Of a DNA stretch of 20,870 nt, positions 8,511 to 15,262 are shown piece after piece (the stretch's first letter is position 1; each line of letters begins with the position of its first letter). A model generated the notes under the pieces. That model searched no databases. It was given only the letters and a program-made list of their open reading frames with translations, and was not told the DNA's origin. Source of the stretch: CAZWRK01 sp964635875 (GTDB lineage: Bacteria; Pseudomonadota; Gammaproteobacteria; Burkholderiales; Aquaspirillaceae); NCBI GenBank assembly GCA_964635875.1, contig CAZWRK010000068.1, positions 1 through 20,870 on the forward strand. The letters run 5' to 3'. Made by a program: the position numbers and the translations under genes.

Positions 8511-8990
8511 ACCCTGCTGACCGAACTTGAGCACCGCCATTGGCGGGATCATCCGCCCCCCTTGCGCGTGGCTTGCACCCGCAGTCATGAGGTCTGACGG
8601 TGCGAGGCCCTGGCTGCCACCTGTGTGCTGTTGCATGGGATTTCCGGACGGATGCGCGCCGCCCGTGAAATTGGCCGGCAACATCCCACCACCAATGAGG
8701 CCCTTTGCCCACGGCATTTGCGAATAGGCCTGCTGCAACTGCGGCGACGCCTTGAGGCCGAGCGCCTGCGCCCACTGCCCGAGGGCGCCGCCCATGCCGC
8801 CCTGCCCCGCCAGCATGCCGAGCATCTGCGGGAACCACTGCGCATTCTGGCCGCTTGCCTGCATTGACGGGCGGCCCGCGCCCACCCACGGAGGCGTGTG
8901 CCCAGCCATCCCGGCCCCGCCATTCATTCCGCCGCCGGCCCACGGTGGGTTCTGCATCCCGGCATTCGTACCGCTGCTGCTTGATCCCAT
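8508..8990 (-). CDS. Hypothetical Gly/Met-rich small virion-block protein
   Basis: A 160-residue protein starting at ATG 8990, four bases after the upstream TAA (8995-8997), with AAGGA 11 bases upstream. It is low in complexity, dominated by Gly, Met, Gln, Pro and Ser, with several Trp. The N-terminus (MGSSSSGTNAGMQNPPWAGG) parallels that of the downstream 297-residue protein (MGSS, then PW). Residues 54-70 (FPQMLGMLAGQGGMGGA) form a weakly hydrophobic helix. A PSDLMTAGAS segment near the C-terminus recalls the DLM(S) motif of the ejection proteins. A competing overlapping frame at 8455-8943 is Arg/Gly/His-rich and looks like a shadow. I do not recognise a family. A structural or internal virion role is inferred from position only. 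Confidence 0.65.
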   Translation of the reverse strand: MGSSSSGTNAGMQNPPWAGGGMNGGAGMAGHTPPWVGAGRPSMQASGQNAQWFPQMLGMLAGQGGMGGALGQWAQALGLKASPQLQQAYSQMPWAKGLIGGGMLPANFTGGAHPSGNPMQQHTGGSQGLAPSDLMTAGASHAQGGRMIPPMAVLKFGQQG

Positions 8991-8994
8991 AAGA

Positions 8995-9471
8995 TTAGAG
9001 ATCCTTCTCCAGATAGACGTGGGTCATCTTGTAGTCTGGGAGCATGCGGCTCCAGCCCTTGCGCATGTTGGCGCCGATCTTCTGGCACCCTTCGCTGCGC
9101 GCCCAATCCTCGATCTCGGCCATGAGATGCACCCAGGCCTCGGCGTTGTTGCCCGTGCAGAATGGTAGGTTGCACACCTTCATGCCGCTGATCTCGTGGG
9201 CAAGCTCGGTTGCGAGAACCGAGCGGATGGAAACTCCGTCCCAGACCACCCAGAGTACCCAGTTCTTGCGCGCGATCTGGTTCAGGATGGACTCGACCGA
9301 ATAACGCCCGCGGCTGCGCTGCGCGACACCCTCGAACGCCTGCAACACGTAGGGCTGCGCCGTGATGAGGTCGTGCAGCTTGTCTGGATGCACCGCGACG
9401 AGCTGCGGCTTCCGATCAACCGCCAATGACGAGATAGGAGAACGTGCGGTCTGTGCTGGCTGCGTTTGCAT
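8995..9471 (-). CDS. GNAT-like acetyltransferase-fold phage protein
   Basis: A 158-residue protein starting at ATG 9471, which overlaps the upstream gene by 56 nt. The overlap may be shorter if the GTG at 9393 is used, but neither start has a clear ribosome binding site. The core runs from a helical N-terminus (LITAQPYVLQAFEGVAQRSRG) through beta strands (NWVLWVVWDGVSIRSVLATELA) to AEIEDWARSEGCQKIGANM and RKGWSRMLPDYKMTHVYLEKDL. A helix of the form xEDWARxEGC followed by GWxRxLPDYK near the C-terminus is typical of small GNAT-like proteins coded among phage tail genes. A clear acetyl-CoA pyrophosphate loop (Q/RxxGxG/A) is not evident, so activity is uncertain. The target, if any, is unknown. 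Confidence 0.7.
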   Translation of the reverse strand: MQTQPAQTARSPISSLAVDRKPQLVAVHPDKLHDLITAQPYVLQAFEGVAQRSRGRYSVESILNQIARKNWVLWVVWDGVSIRSVLATELAHEISGMKVCNLPFCTGNNAEAWVHLMAEIEDWARSEGCQKIGANMRKGWSRMLPDYKMTHVYLEKDL

Positions 9472-9721
9472 GCGTGATCGTCATCGTCCCGGCGGTTACA
9501 ATCGATGCATAGGTGGTCGAGAGAGCGGCGGCAGCGTTGCTGGTCGTTTGGAACATAAAGACCTTGGCGCCAGCGTTGAAGTTCTCGTTGGTGACTGTCG
9601 TGCTCGTCGCGCCGGCCGTCAGCGTCACCGTTCCGACCGCGTTCGAGCGGCCCCGGATCAGCTGATTGATGGCGAAGATGAGCTTGCGGAGTTCGCGCTC
9701 CTCGGGGCTAACCTCACGCAC
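9416..9721 (-). CDS. Small beta-rich tail-block protein
   Basis: A 101-residue protein starting at GTG 9721, which abuts the TGA stop of the upstream nozzle-like gene. A G-rich AGGGGG lies six bases or so upstream and supports GTG. The N-terminus is a charged helix (REVSPEERELRKLIFAINQLIRGRSNAVG). The rest is Thr/Ala/Val-rich beta sequence (GTVTLTAGATSTTVTNENF, then GTMTITHANAASTDRTFSYLV). The arrangement is one I know from short phage proteins placed just after the tail hub gene, where an N-terminal helix is joined to a small beta domain. It may be a virion accessory or tail-tip subunit. The function is not established. Confidence 0.72.
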   Translation of the reverse strand: MREVSPEERELRKLIFAINQLIRGRSNAVGTVTLTAGATSTTVTNENFNAGAKVFMFQTTSNAAAALSTTYASIVTAGTMTITHANAASTDRTFSYLVIGG

Positions 9722-11176
9722 TCAGCGCGCCCCCTGACGTCCGTAGTCGGTATCTATGCCCTTGAACTGGGTCCAGCTGGCGCCCGCCGTCGTCGTGATG
9801 CGCGCCCGGGCGATGTTGCCAGAGATGCTCGCCGGCACTTCGCCCGTGTCCTCCATCGCCTCGGCCGTATCGTAGACGATTGCGTCGCAGTCCTTCTCGC
9901 GCATCGCAATCGCAACCGTCGCCGTCGCCGTGTCGATATAGGGCGTGGTGCCACGGATCTTTTGCCGGCCGTTCTTCGCCCCGTCCGCCGTCACCCACTG
10001 CGCCGCGCGCGGGTTGCCCGAGAGGTAAGACAGCTTGTTGTCGGTCCCGAAGATGCCGAGCAGCCCCGCGCCACCACGCCAGGCCGGGCTATCGAGCGAG
10101 AACGGCAGCGCATCAAGCGTGCCGTAACTCGTGAGCCCGTCGAGCGTCACACCCTGCGTGAGCCACTGCGCCATGGCGTAGATCGGGATCGTCGCGACAG
10201 TCGCCTCATCGAGCGCCCAGTCGTAGCAGATCACTCGGCTAGGCAAAGACGACGAGCTTGATCGCGGGATGTAGGCAAATAGAACAAGCTTCTGGCTCGG
10301 ATCAATGCCACCAAGCACCTGCGATTCGGTGCCAGGCTTCACGTCGTCCCTGAACCATGATGCCCATTCGCCAACGCCGATCGGGGTCGACGACGCGGCA
10401 CCGACGTCGAATTTGTAGAAGCCGTCTCGGGCCAGGTAAAACGCCAGCCGACCAAGGCGCACGAGGCTGTAAGGCGCCGCCAGGCCGCGGCCGTTCTCGA
10501 CCTCATCGAACTGGAACACCACCGACTGCCCGGCCTGAAACGTCATGCGCGTGATGCGTTCGGCCTGGAAGATATAGCCGACCTCGCCACCGATGAAGCC
10601 ACGCACCGGGCCGCCCGACTGAATGTCCTGATAATCGGAGTTCTGCAGGCCCGGCGTCCAGAAGTCTGCATTGCCAAGCCCAGACCACTGCACGCGCCGC
10701 TCATTGTTGAGGATGCCGCCGAGCACGACAAAATCCCGCACAACACCGATGTAACGGCACTGCGGCGGCGAGCCCCCCAAGGCCGTAAAGTTCGTGGCCC
10801 CACCCCGCACATCGAACTTCTGCACGACGTCGCCGATGTTCGTCGCCAGCATGTAGCCGCCGAAGTTCGTGAACTGCCAGCGCTCGGTCCCGCCCGCGTG
10901 ATAGTTGCCGCCAACCAGTCGCGAGACGTCGCTCCAGGTTGACGTGCTCGACAGTTTCCACAGCTTCGTTCCCGTGCCGGCGAACTCGAACACGGTCCCG
11001 TCCGTTTCAACCATGGCCGCCGCGCCGAGCGCCTGCGCCCCGAGAGACGTCGAGACCGGCGACAGGTCAGGCAGCGGCTTGAAGCCTGTTATCGCCGGCA
11101 GACAATCCCACGCCTCAAGGCAGGTGTCCGTGTTGACCGACGATGCGTCAGGATGCCAAGGCCCGAACCGGATCAA
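9722..11176 (-). CDS. Tail hub/nozzle protein, P22 gp10-like (packaged DNA stabilisation)
   Basis: A 484-residue protein from a TTG start at 11176, overlapping the upstream stop as TTGA. The next in-frame Met is residue 55, too late to keep the conserved N-terminus MIRFGPWHPD, and GGGTGA lies about eight bases upstream, so TTG is preferred. Sequence features are those of the P22 gp10/nozzle family: an N-terminal RFGPWxPD motif and repeated propeller-like beta units such as TGTKLWKLSSTSTWSDVS, FTNFGGYMLATN and DFVVLGGILNNERRVQWSGLGNADFWTP. The protein would attach below the adaptor ring, plug the DNA channel and form the tail nozzle. The length is close to P22 gp10 (about 470 residues). The position after the adaptor gene agrees. 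Confidence 0.85.
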   Translation of the reverse strand: MIRFGPWHPDASSVNTDTCLEAWDCLPAITGFKPLPDLSPVSTSLGAQALGAAAMVETDGTVFEFAGTGTKLWKLSSTSTWSDVSRLVGGNYHAGGTERWQFTNFGGYMLATNIGDVVQKFDVRGGATNFTALGGSPPQCRYIGVVRDFVVLGGILNNERRVQWSGLGNADFWTPGLQNSDYQDIQSGGPVRGFIGGEVGYIFQAERITRMTFQAGQSVVFQFDEVENGRGLAAPYSLVRLGRLAFYLARDGFYKFDVGAASSTPIGVGEWASWFRDDVKPGTESQVLGGIDPSQKLVLFAYIPRSSSSSLPSRVICYDWALDEATVATIPIYAMAQWLTQGVTLDGLTSYGTLDALPFSLDSPAWRGGAGLLGIFGTDNKLSYLSGNPRAAQWVTADGAKNGRQKIRGTTPYIDTATATVAIAMREKDCDAIVYDTAEAMEDTGEVPASISGNIARARITTTAGASWTQFKGIDTDYGRQGAR

Positions 11177-11829
11177 GGGATGTTCACCCGCGAGCGCGAG
11201 CGCAGCTTGCCCGCAAACCGAAGCCGGTCAGATGTGCGATTGGCGCCCAGGATCATGCCCCTGCCCTTCGCAAGATGGGCCACGGCAAGCTCAGTCTCCT
11301 GCATCCACGAGAACGCTTCAAACAAGCACAGCTCCAGGTAGATGAGCCCATGCGCCGCCAGCATGTTGCCCGTCTTGTTGCTCTCCGTGATGGCGGGGAG
11401 TTGGCGGTAGTAATCGATAAAGAGCGCCCCATCTGCCGTTGGCGTCACCGACAGCAGAGTGCCCTCGATCGTGTAGTAACGGGGCTGCGTCCCGTAGTCG
11501 TTCTGCGCCTCGACGTAGAAGCGCTCGGGCGGCAGATACTCCACGCCCCAATAGGCCCCGTCCACGTAGAGCTTGCGCAGTTCCAGGCAATCCGCCGGGA
11601 TGGTTCCTTCGCCCGCCGTGAGCGTGATGCTCTGGCCGTTGTACTCGAGAACCGATGAGCGCAGCGCGGGCGTATAGGTGGCGTCGTTCTCTCCAGACCC
11701 GCCACCGTTGTAGAGACGATCCTCGCAGAAGCCCACGAAATCCGGGATTCGCGCCGCAAACTTTGAGTCCGAGCGCGCGCAGTAGGACTGGATCGCGGAT
11801 TTCAGCGTGTCGTAATCGGCGACGGCCAT
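11173..11829 (-). CDS. Head-tail adaptor protein (SU10/P22 gp4-like)
   Basis: A 218-residue protein starting at ATG 11829, one base after the upstream TGA. It begins with DYDTLKSAIQSYCARSD and FAARIPDFVGFCEDRLYNG, the typical start of phage adaptor proteins: a helix, then an acidic Arg-Leu-containing helix. A beta core follows (LRSSVLEYNGQSITLTAGE, YTIEGTLLSVTPTADGALFIDYYRQLP). The C-terminal helices contain YLELCLFEAFSWMQ and a basic tail (RFAGKLRSRSRVNIP). The family forms a dodecameric ring under the portal and docks the nozzle. The gene sits in the expected place, between the capsid genes and the tail hub. Assignment rests on pattern and order rather than a search. Confidence 0.82.
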   Translation of the reverse strand: MAVADYDTLKSAIQSYCARSDSKFAARIPDFVGFCEDRLYNGGGSGENDATYTPALRSSVLEYNGQSITLTAGEGTIPADCLELRKLYVDGAYWGVEYLPPERFYVEAQNDYGTQPRYYTIEGTLLSVTPTADGALFIDYYRQLPAITESNKTGNMLAAHGLIYLELCLFEAFSWMQETELAVAHLAKGRGMILGANRTSDRLRFAGKLRSRSRVNIP

Positions 11830-11830
11830 A

Positions 11831-12172
11831 TCAGACCATCACTTCGGCGGTCTTCAAATACCGATACTCGTTCGAGTTGAGCAGCGCCCGCACCTTCGGC
11901 CAGTATTCCGGCGCGGTCACGTCCTGGATGCCGTGTTTAATCGCCCAGTCATACTGCACCGTGATCGGGATCGAGGCGATACGCCACATGTCCGGGTCGT
12001 CGCCGCTCCCCTTCGACACGTAGTAGTCGCGGCCCATGCCCTGCTTCGCCTTGTTGAGTTCCAGGATGCTCTCGACGTCCTGCTCATAGGCGATTTTGAA
12101 CCCGCCATCTGTCGGCACGAACCACTCGGTTATGCCGGTCAGAGGATCGTGGTTGAAGAGACGCTTGCTCAT
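11831..12172 (-). CDS. Conserved small phage protein of the capsid-adaptor interval
   Basis: A 113-residue protein starting at ATG 12172, in a 4-nt ATGA overlap with the upstream gene. The sequence (MSKRLFNHDPLTGITEWFVP, then DVESILELNKAKQG and a Trp-containing ITVQYDWAIKHGIQDV) fits small soluble proteins seen between capsid and adaptor genes in SU10-like and related podoviruses. The C-terminus has YWPKVRALLNSNEYRYLKTAE, a helix ending in aromatic residues. No enzymatic motif or membrane segment is visible. A role in head completion is a guess from position. Confidence 0.75.
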   Translation of the reverse strand: MSKRLFNHDPLTGITEWFVPTDGGFKIAYEQDVESILELNKAKQGMGRDYYVSKGSGDDPDMWRIASIPITVQYDWAIKHGIQDVTAPEYWPKVRALLNSNEYRYLKTAEVMV

Positions 12173-12612
12173 GTCCCATCCTTCCTTGGACGGCCGCGGC
12201 GACGCTTCGGCGGGTCGATGTCATCGCCCTCAATCGCTGCATCAAGAGCGCGTGGCGATGCGTGCACCTGCGCCAAACGAACTTGCTCGGCGAGAAAGTC
12301 CTCCACGACGTCATCACCGTGCTCGGCCGCAAGCTCGCGCACTTCTTGCGGCAGGTTGTCGTGCAACTGCATCATTTGCTCGGCGCGGCGCTTTTGCTCT
12401 GCCATGGCATGCGTCTGCGCGCGGTCCTTGGCGAGTTTCGCTGCCTCGATCGCGCTAGACCCGTCCAGGAACACCGCCAACTTGGCCGCGACAAACGCAT
12501 CCGCGATCTCGTCGGGTAACTCGACCATGTGCCCATCGAGATGCACGCCGCCTATCCCGTCGTGGAGGTCGACGCGCCCTGTGCCAGCAAGTGTGATCCG
12601 GACTGATTTCAT
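12169..12612 (-). CDS. Hypothetical protein with C-terminal AT-hook
   Basis: A 147-residue protein starting at ATG 12612, 63 nt after the capsid gene, with a GGGGGTGGG run just before the ATG. Residues 1-50 are a small beta/alpha region (MKSVRITLAGTGRV, then HMVELPDEIADAFVAAKLAVFLDG). Residues 52-115 form a charged helix, probably coiled. The C-terminus is KRRRGRPRK (136-144), a textbook AT-hook core (RGRPRK) that in other proteins inserts into the DNA minor groove. This suggests DNA contact, perhaps with the packaged genome inside the capsid or with the packaging site. The AT-hook is seen directly; a role in the virion is inference. The family is otherwise unrecognised. Confidence 0.72.
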   Translation of the reverse strand: MKSVRITLAGTGRVDLHDGIGGVHLDGHMVELPDEIADAFVAAKLAVFLDGSSAIEAAKLAKDRAQTHAMAEQKRRAEQMMQLHDNLPQEVRELAAEHGDDVVEDFLAEQVRLAQVHASPRALDAAIEGDDIDPPKRRRGRPRKDGT

Positions 12613-12675
12613 CCCACCCCCAAAAGGAGGGCGGCCAGGGAAGCCGCCCCCAAGTCAAGCCGACGTGCCTGGAGC
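12613..12675 (-). other. 63-nt intergenic gap after the capsid gene
   Basis: This is the longest non-coding interval in the window. It holds the terminator-like hairpin described separately and the ribosome binding region of the AT-hook gene. I see no promoter consensus in it. Confidence 0.6.
12622..12649 (-). terminator. Terminator-like hairpin downstream of the capsid gene
   Basis: On the minus strand GGGCGGC (12649-12643) and GCCGCCC (12635-12629) form a perfect 7-bp GC stem with a 7-nt loop. It is followed by TCCTTTT, a short and imperfect T tract. This resembles a weak intrinsic terminator. It could thin out transcription after the highly expressed capsid gene while letting some polymerase pass. 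Confidence 0.45.
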
Positions 12676-13674
12676 TTAAGACAGGTCAGCAACCACGCCG
12701 TTGCCGCGCTCTTCGCGGCAGGCAAGCGTCAGTTCGGCCTTCAAAAGACGCTTTTCGGCGTTGCCGGTGCGCGCCAGAGGCACCGTCGCCCACGGCTGCA
12801 GGAACTTCACCTCCCAGGTGTTGGGCGTGAGCACCAGAGCCGAAGCGCCCGGATAGAGGCCGTTCGTGGCGGAGCGGCCAGTACCTGCGCCCATGAAGCG
12901 GTTTGGGACGAACTTGTGCTGACCGAAGTCGGACTTGTAGACATCAACGGCGCCGTAAACCATCGTCTTGTTCTGGCCGTTGATCTCGTTGAACTGCGTG
13001 GCGATACCGGCGAACGTCGAGGCCGTCTGCTTCTTTGAGCCGGTCATCATCACGACAGACGGCTCGCCGCCCGCGTCCCACACGCTCTTGATCACCGCCT
13101 TGAGCAGTGTCTCGGTGTAGGTGCGGCCGGTGCCATCCGTGGCCGCGGCCACAAGGCCGGTGCCCGAGTTGAAGCCGCCGGACGATCCCGACGCACCGCG
13201 CGAGACGTTGGTCGTGATCCACGCCTCGGCGCCGGCCATCTGACCGCCGGTCGAGGCGTTGCCAAGCACGCTCGCGTAGTTACCGCACAGCCGCATCTCC
13301 ATGTCGCGCTTCAGAGCGCGGCCAGACTTCGCGACCTGATACTTGAGCTCGTCGGCACGGCCCGCCGCCTCGACGGCACGCGCCGTATCCGACACGATCA
13401 CGGTCTCGTTGAAGAGCTGCACCACGTTCTTCAGCCGATCCGGCTGGGCCGTGGAGGAGCCAGAGGCGTCGTCGCCTTCCACCGTGATGTTCGTCGGCGA
13501 CGGATTGCGGAGAGTGTCACGCAGCCACTCGGGCGTCCGGTTCTTCGCCGTACCCTTGCGGGCCATGCTGTAGAACGGCGTTTCGGTCGGCGCGATATTG
13601 ACAATCACGTCGCTCAGATCCTCGCGAATACCCGTCATCGCGAAGGTCTGCACTGCGTTGGTCGGAACAGTCAT
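12676..13674 (-). CDS. Major capsid protein, SU10-type (DUF5309 family)
   Basis: A 332-residue protein starting at ATG 13674, 18 nt after the scaffold stop. The N-terminal segment AVQTFAMTGIREDLSDVIVN and IAPTETPFYSMARKG is the signature of the SU10 major head protein family, followed by TPEWLRDTL and a G/D/S-rich loop (EGDDASGSS). Further on come RALKRDMEMRLCGNYASVLGN, a helix typical of the HK97-fold spine, and a C-terminal domain with DVYKSDFGQHKFVPNRFM. Several hundred copies would build the icosahedral head around the scaffold. No cleavable prohead domain is apparent. Length is normal for the family. Confidence 0.88.
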   Translation of the reverse strand: MTVPTNAVQTFAMTGIREDLSDVIVNIAPTETPFYSMARKGTAKNRTPEWLRDTLRNPSPTNITVEGDDASGSSTAQPDRLKNVVQLFNETVIVSDTARAVEAAGRADELKYQVAKSGRALKRDMEMRLCGNYASVLGNASTGGQMAGAEAWITTNVSRGASGSSGGFNSGTGLVAAATDGTGRTYTETLLKAVIKSVWDAGGEPSVVMMTGSKKQTASTFAGIATQFNEINGQNKTMVYGAVDVYKSDFGQHKFVPNRFMGAGTGRSATNGLYPGASALVLTPNTWEVKFLQPWATVPLARTGNAEKRLLKAELTLACREERGNGVVADLS

Positions 13675-13684
13675 GTCCTTCTAG

Positions 13685-13700
13685 TCCTCTTATTAGAGGA
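13685..13700 (-). promoter_or_regulatory. Short inverted repeat spanning scaffold stop and capsid SD region
   Basis: A perfect 6-bp inverted repeat, TCCTCT and AGAGGA around a 4-base loop, overlaps the TAA stop of the scaffold gene. It includes the AGAGGA that could serve as ribosome binding site for the capsid gene about 10 bases downstream (AGAAGGAC lies nearer). Translating ribosomes ending at the scaffold stop would open it. The stem is short, so the effect is uncertain. Confidence 0.35.
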
Positions 13701-14730
13701 GCGCGCCGATCGCGTCGGCCGCGTCCTCCATCGACCCGGTTTGCGCGAGACGCTGCATAGCGCTCGACCGCTGGGCCTCTTTTGGGTTGCTCGTGTCGCG
13801 GGCGCTGCCTTTGACGATCCGCGGCTTGCTCTTCACCAGCTTGATTGCGGTGCTCTGAGCCTTCTGCGCGTTCCGGTAGGCCAGCGCGTCCTTCGCCAGG
13901 GCGTAGAACCGCGCGTCGATTGTCTGGTCCAGCGTCTGCTGGTCGATGCCGTAGAGCCTCGCCAGGTCGTCGCGAACCGTGCGAGCGACGTCGGGCTTCT
14001 GGATCTCAGGCCATAGCTGCAGGACCTTGCCACGTTCGCGGGCGTGCTTGGCCGCCTGCAGGGCCTCTAGGTCGCGCTGCTGCTCACGCTGCATACCGTG
14101 CATCTCCGCCTCTATGGCTTGGCGCTGAGCCTCCATCTCCTGGGCGAGTTGCATTTGCCGGTGGTACGCACCGGGATTGTAATTGGGCGAGTTCTCGTTC
14201 AGCAGATCCGGGTTGAGCCGCGGCGGCTGCAACAGCCTCGCGTAAATCTCACCCTGCCTGATAAGGTTGCCGCGCACCTGCGTCGTCTCGTAGATGGCGC
14301 GATCGTACTCGACCGGGGGAGGCGTACCGCGGCGCACTTCCTCGATCTCAGTCTGGAGCTGCTGCGCGCGCTGGTAGCCGTCAAACACATCCTTTAGCGC
14401 GAGACGCTGGCCCGGCTTGCCCGGCTCATCGCCCGGGATCTCGACGAACGTCTCATCATCAACGCTCTCGGCATCGGGCTCAGCCTGCGTGGCGAGCACA
14501 GCCTCTTGCTTCGGGCCAGGCTGGCTGTTGCCACGCGGCGCCGGCTGCTGCTGTGCCTTCTCGGTCCACTGGCCCGTGTCTGGATTGCGCGGCTGGCCCG
14601 GGGCCCGCTCGGGGGCGGTGCCGTCGCGCACGGCCTCGAACGGGGCGAGTTTTTCAAGGTCGGGCATCGCGGCAATGGCGGATTCGATCGACCCGTCCAT
14701 CTGCTGCATGGCGGCGGTGTTATCAGACAT
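13693..14730 (-). CDS. Scaffolding protein
   Basis: A 345-residue, highly charged protein without a globular enzyme signature, immediately upstream of the capsid gene. The ATG at 14730 overlaps the upstream stop by 8 nt and has GGAG eight bases before it. An N-terminal acidic, Pro/Gln/Gly-rich region (residues 40-115, with DDETFVEIPGDEPGKPGQRL) leads into long helices with many Glu, Gln and Arg (for example LAQEMEAQRQAIEAEMHGMQ), probably coiled coils. The C-terminal part holds a basic patch near residues 297-313 (LVKSKPRIVKGSARD) and ends in a small helix, as in scaffolds that bind capsid through a basic C-terminus. It would guide procapsid assembly and leave before packaging. Assigned by composition and position. 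Confidence 0.8.
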   Translation of the reverse strand: MSDNTAAMQQMDGSIESAIAAMPDLEKLAPFEAVRDGTAPERAPGQPRNPDTGQWTEKAQQQPAPRGNSQPGPKQEAVLATQAEPDAESVDDETFVEIPGDEPGKPGQRLALKDVFDGYQRAQQLQTEIEEVRRGTPPPVEYDRAIYETTQVRGNLIRQGEIYARLLQPPRLNPDLLNENSPNYNPGAYHRQMQLAQEMEAQRQAIEAEMHGMQREQQRDLEALQAAKHARERGKVLQLWPEIQKPDVARTVRDDLARLYGIDQQTLDQTIDARFYALAKDALAYRNAQKAQSTAIKLVKSKPRIVKGSARDTSNPKEAQRSSAMQRLAQTGSMEDAADAIGALL

Positions 14731-15004
14731 CGGTAAGCTCCAGTCGCTTCAGGGCTTCGTGCCCACTACTTATCGTTGTAGTGACGTGATTTCTGACCTT
14801 GCGGAGCGCTGCTAGCTCAAGGGCGGCACCGCGGCGCGTGTCGTCATCGGTCGGCGCCGCCGTTGCCATCACCTCGATGAGGCGACGCTCCTCGGTCTCG
14901 AAAAACGCGGCGACGCTCGGATGCGCGAAAAGGTGTCGGACTTGCTCTGAGGCATCGATGGCCCGCGCGAGACGTTCGCGGCGGGCGTCCAGATCGCGTA
15001 TCAA
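14723..15004 (-). CDS. Small helical protein upstream of the scaffold
   Basis: A 93-residue protein from TTG 15004, in a TTGA overlap with the stop of the upstream gene. No ATG or GTG lies in frame before residue 46, which leaves TTG as the best start, although the ribosome binding site is weak. It is almost all helix and charged (RDLDARRERLARAIDASEQV, then FFETEERRLIEVMATA and GAALELAALRKVRNHVTTTI). Short helical proteins of this pattern are common just before scaffold genes in podoviruses. Their function is unknown. Translation of this gene is probably coupled to both neighbours. Confidence 0.7.
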   Translation of the reverse strand: MIRDLDARRERLARAIDASEQVRHLFAHPSVAAFFETEERRLIEVMATAAPTDDDTRRGAALELAALRKVRNHVTTTISSGHEALKRLELTDV

Positions 15005-15252
15005 TAGAGCGCCCAGATGTTTGACGCGGTCAGGCCCGTCGAGTAGACGCGGACGATATCGCGCAACGGATTATAACCGACCTGGAGCGGAACGAGGTTC
15101 GTTGCGCCCGTGTCGTAGTTGTCCGCAAACTTCAGGCGCGCAACCCCAGCAGTGCCCACGAGGAGGCCGCGGCAGGCGCCTAGCGGCAGGTCGCTGCCAT
15201 CCGCAGCAGTGACAAATACCGGCTTAGCCGGGCCGCTGATATTCGGTCCCAT
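15001..15252 (-). CDS. Spike-base-like small beta protein (RcGTA rcc01079-like)
   Basis: An 83-residue protein starting at ATG 15252 with a strong AGGAGG four bases upstream. The segment KPVFVTAADGSDLPLGACRGLLVGTAGV and the end RVYSTGLTASNIWALY match the general pattern of small proteins annotated as spike base protein in the Rhodobacter gene transfer agent and in phages: SDLPxGxCRxLxVGTAG, then VGYNP and STGTTASxIWAL. These are beta-sandwich proteins that may decorate the head or anchor spikes. In this window the gene sits between portal and scaffold. The family call is from recalled patterns, and its site on the virion is inference. Confidence 0.68.
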   Translation of the reverse strand: MGPNISGPAKPVFVTAADGSDLPLGACRGLLVGTAGVARLKFADNYDTGATNLVPLQVGYNPLRDIVRVYSTGLTASNIWALY

Positions 15253-15256
15253 CGTT

Positions 15257-15262
15257 CCTCCT
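15257..15262 (-). promoter_or_regulatory. Strong ribosome binding site AGGAGG overlapping the portal stop
   Basis: AGGAGG lies four bases before ATG 15252 and overlaps the TAG stop of the portal gene (15261-15263). It is the best Shine-Dalgarno match noticed in the window and suggests high expression of the spike-base-like gene. Confidence 0.75.

Noticed and set aside
8455..8943. 162-codon minus-strand frame overlapping two genes
   Set aside because: Arg/Gly/His-rich composition. It would overlap both neighbours, which have good spacing and, for one, a strong ribosome binding site.
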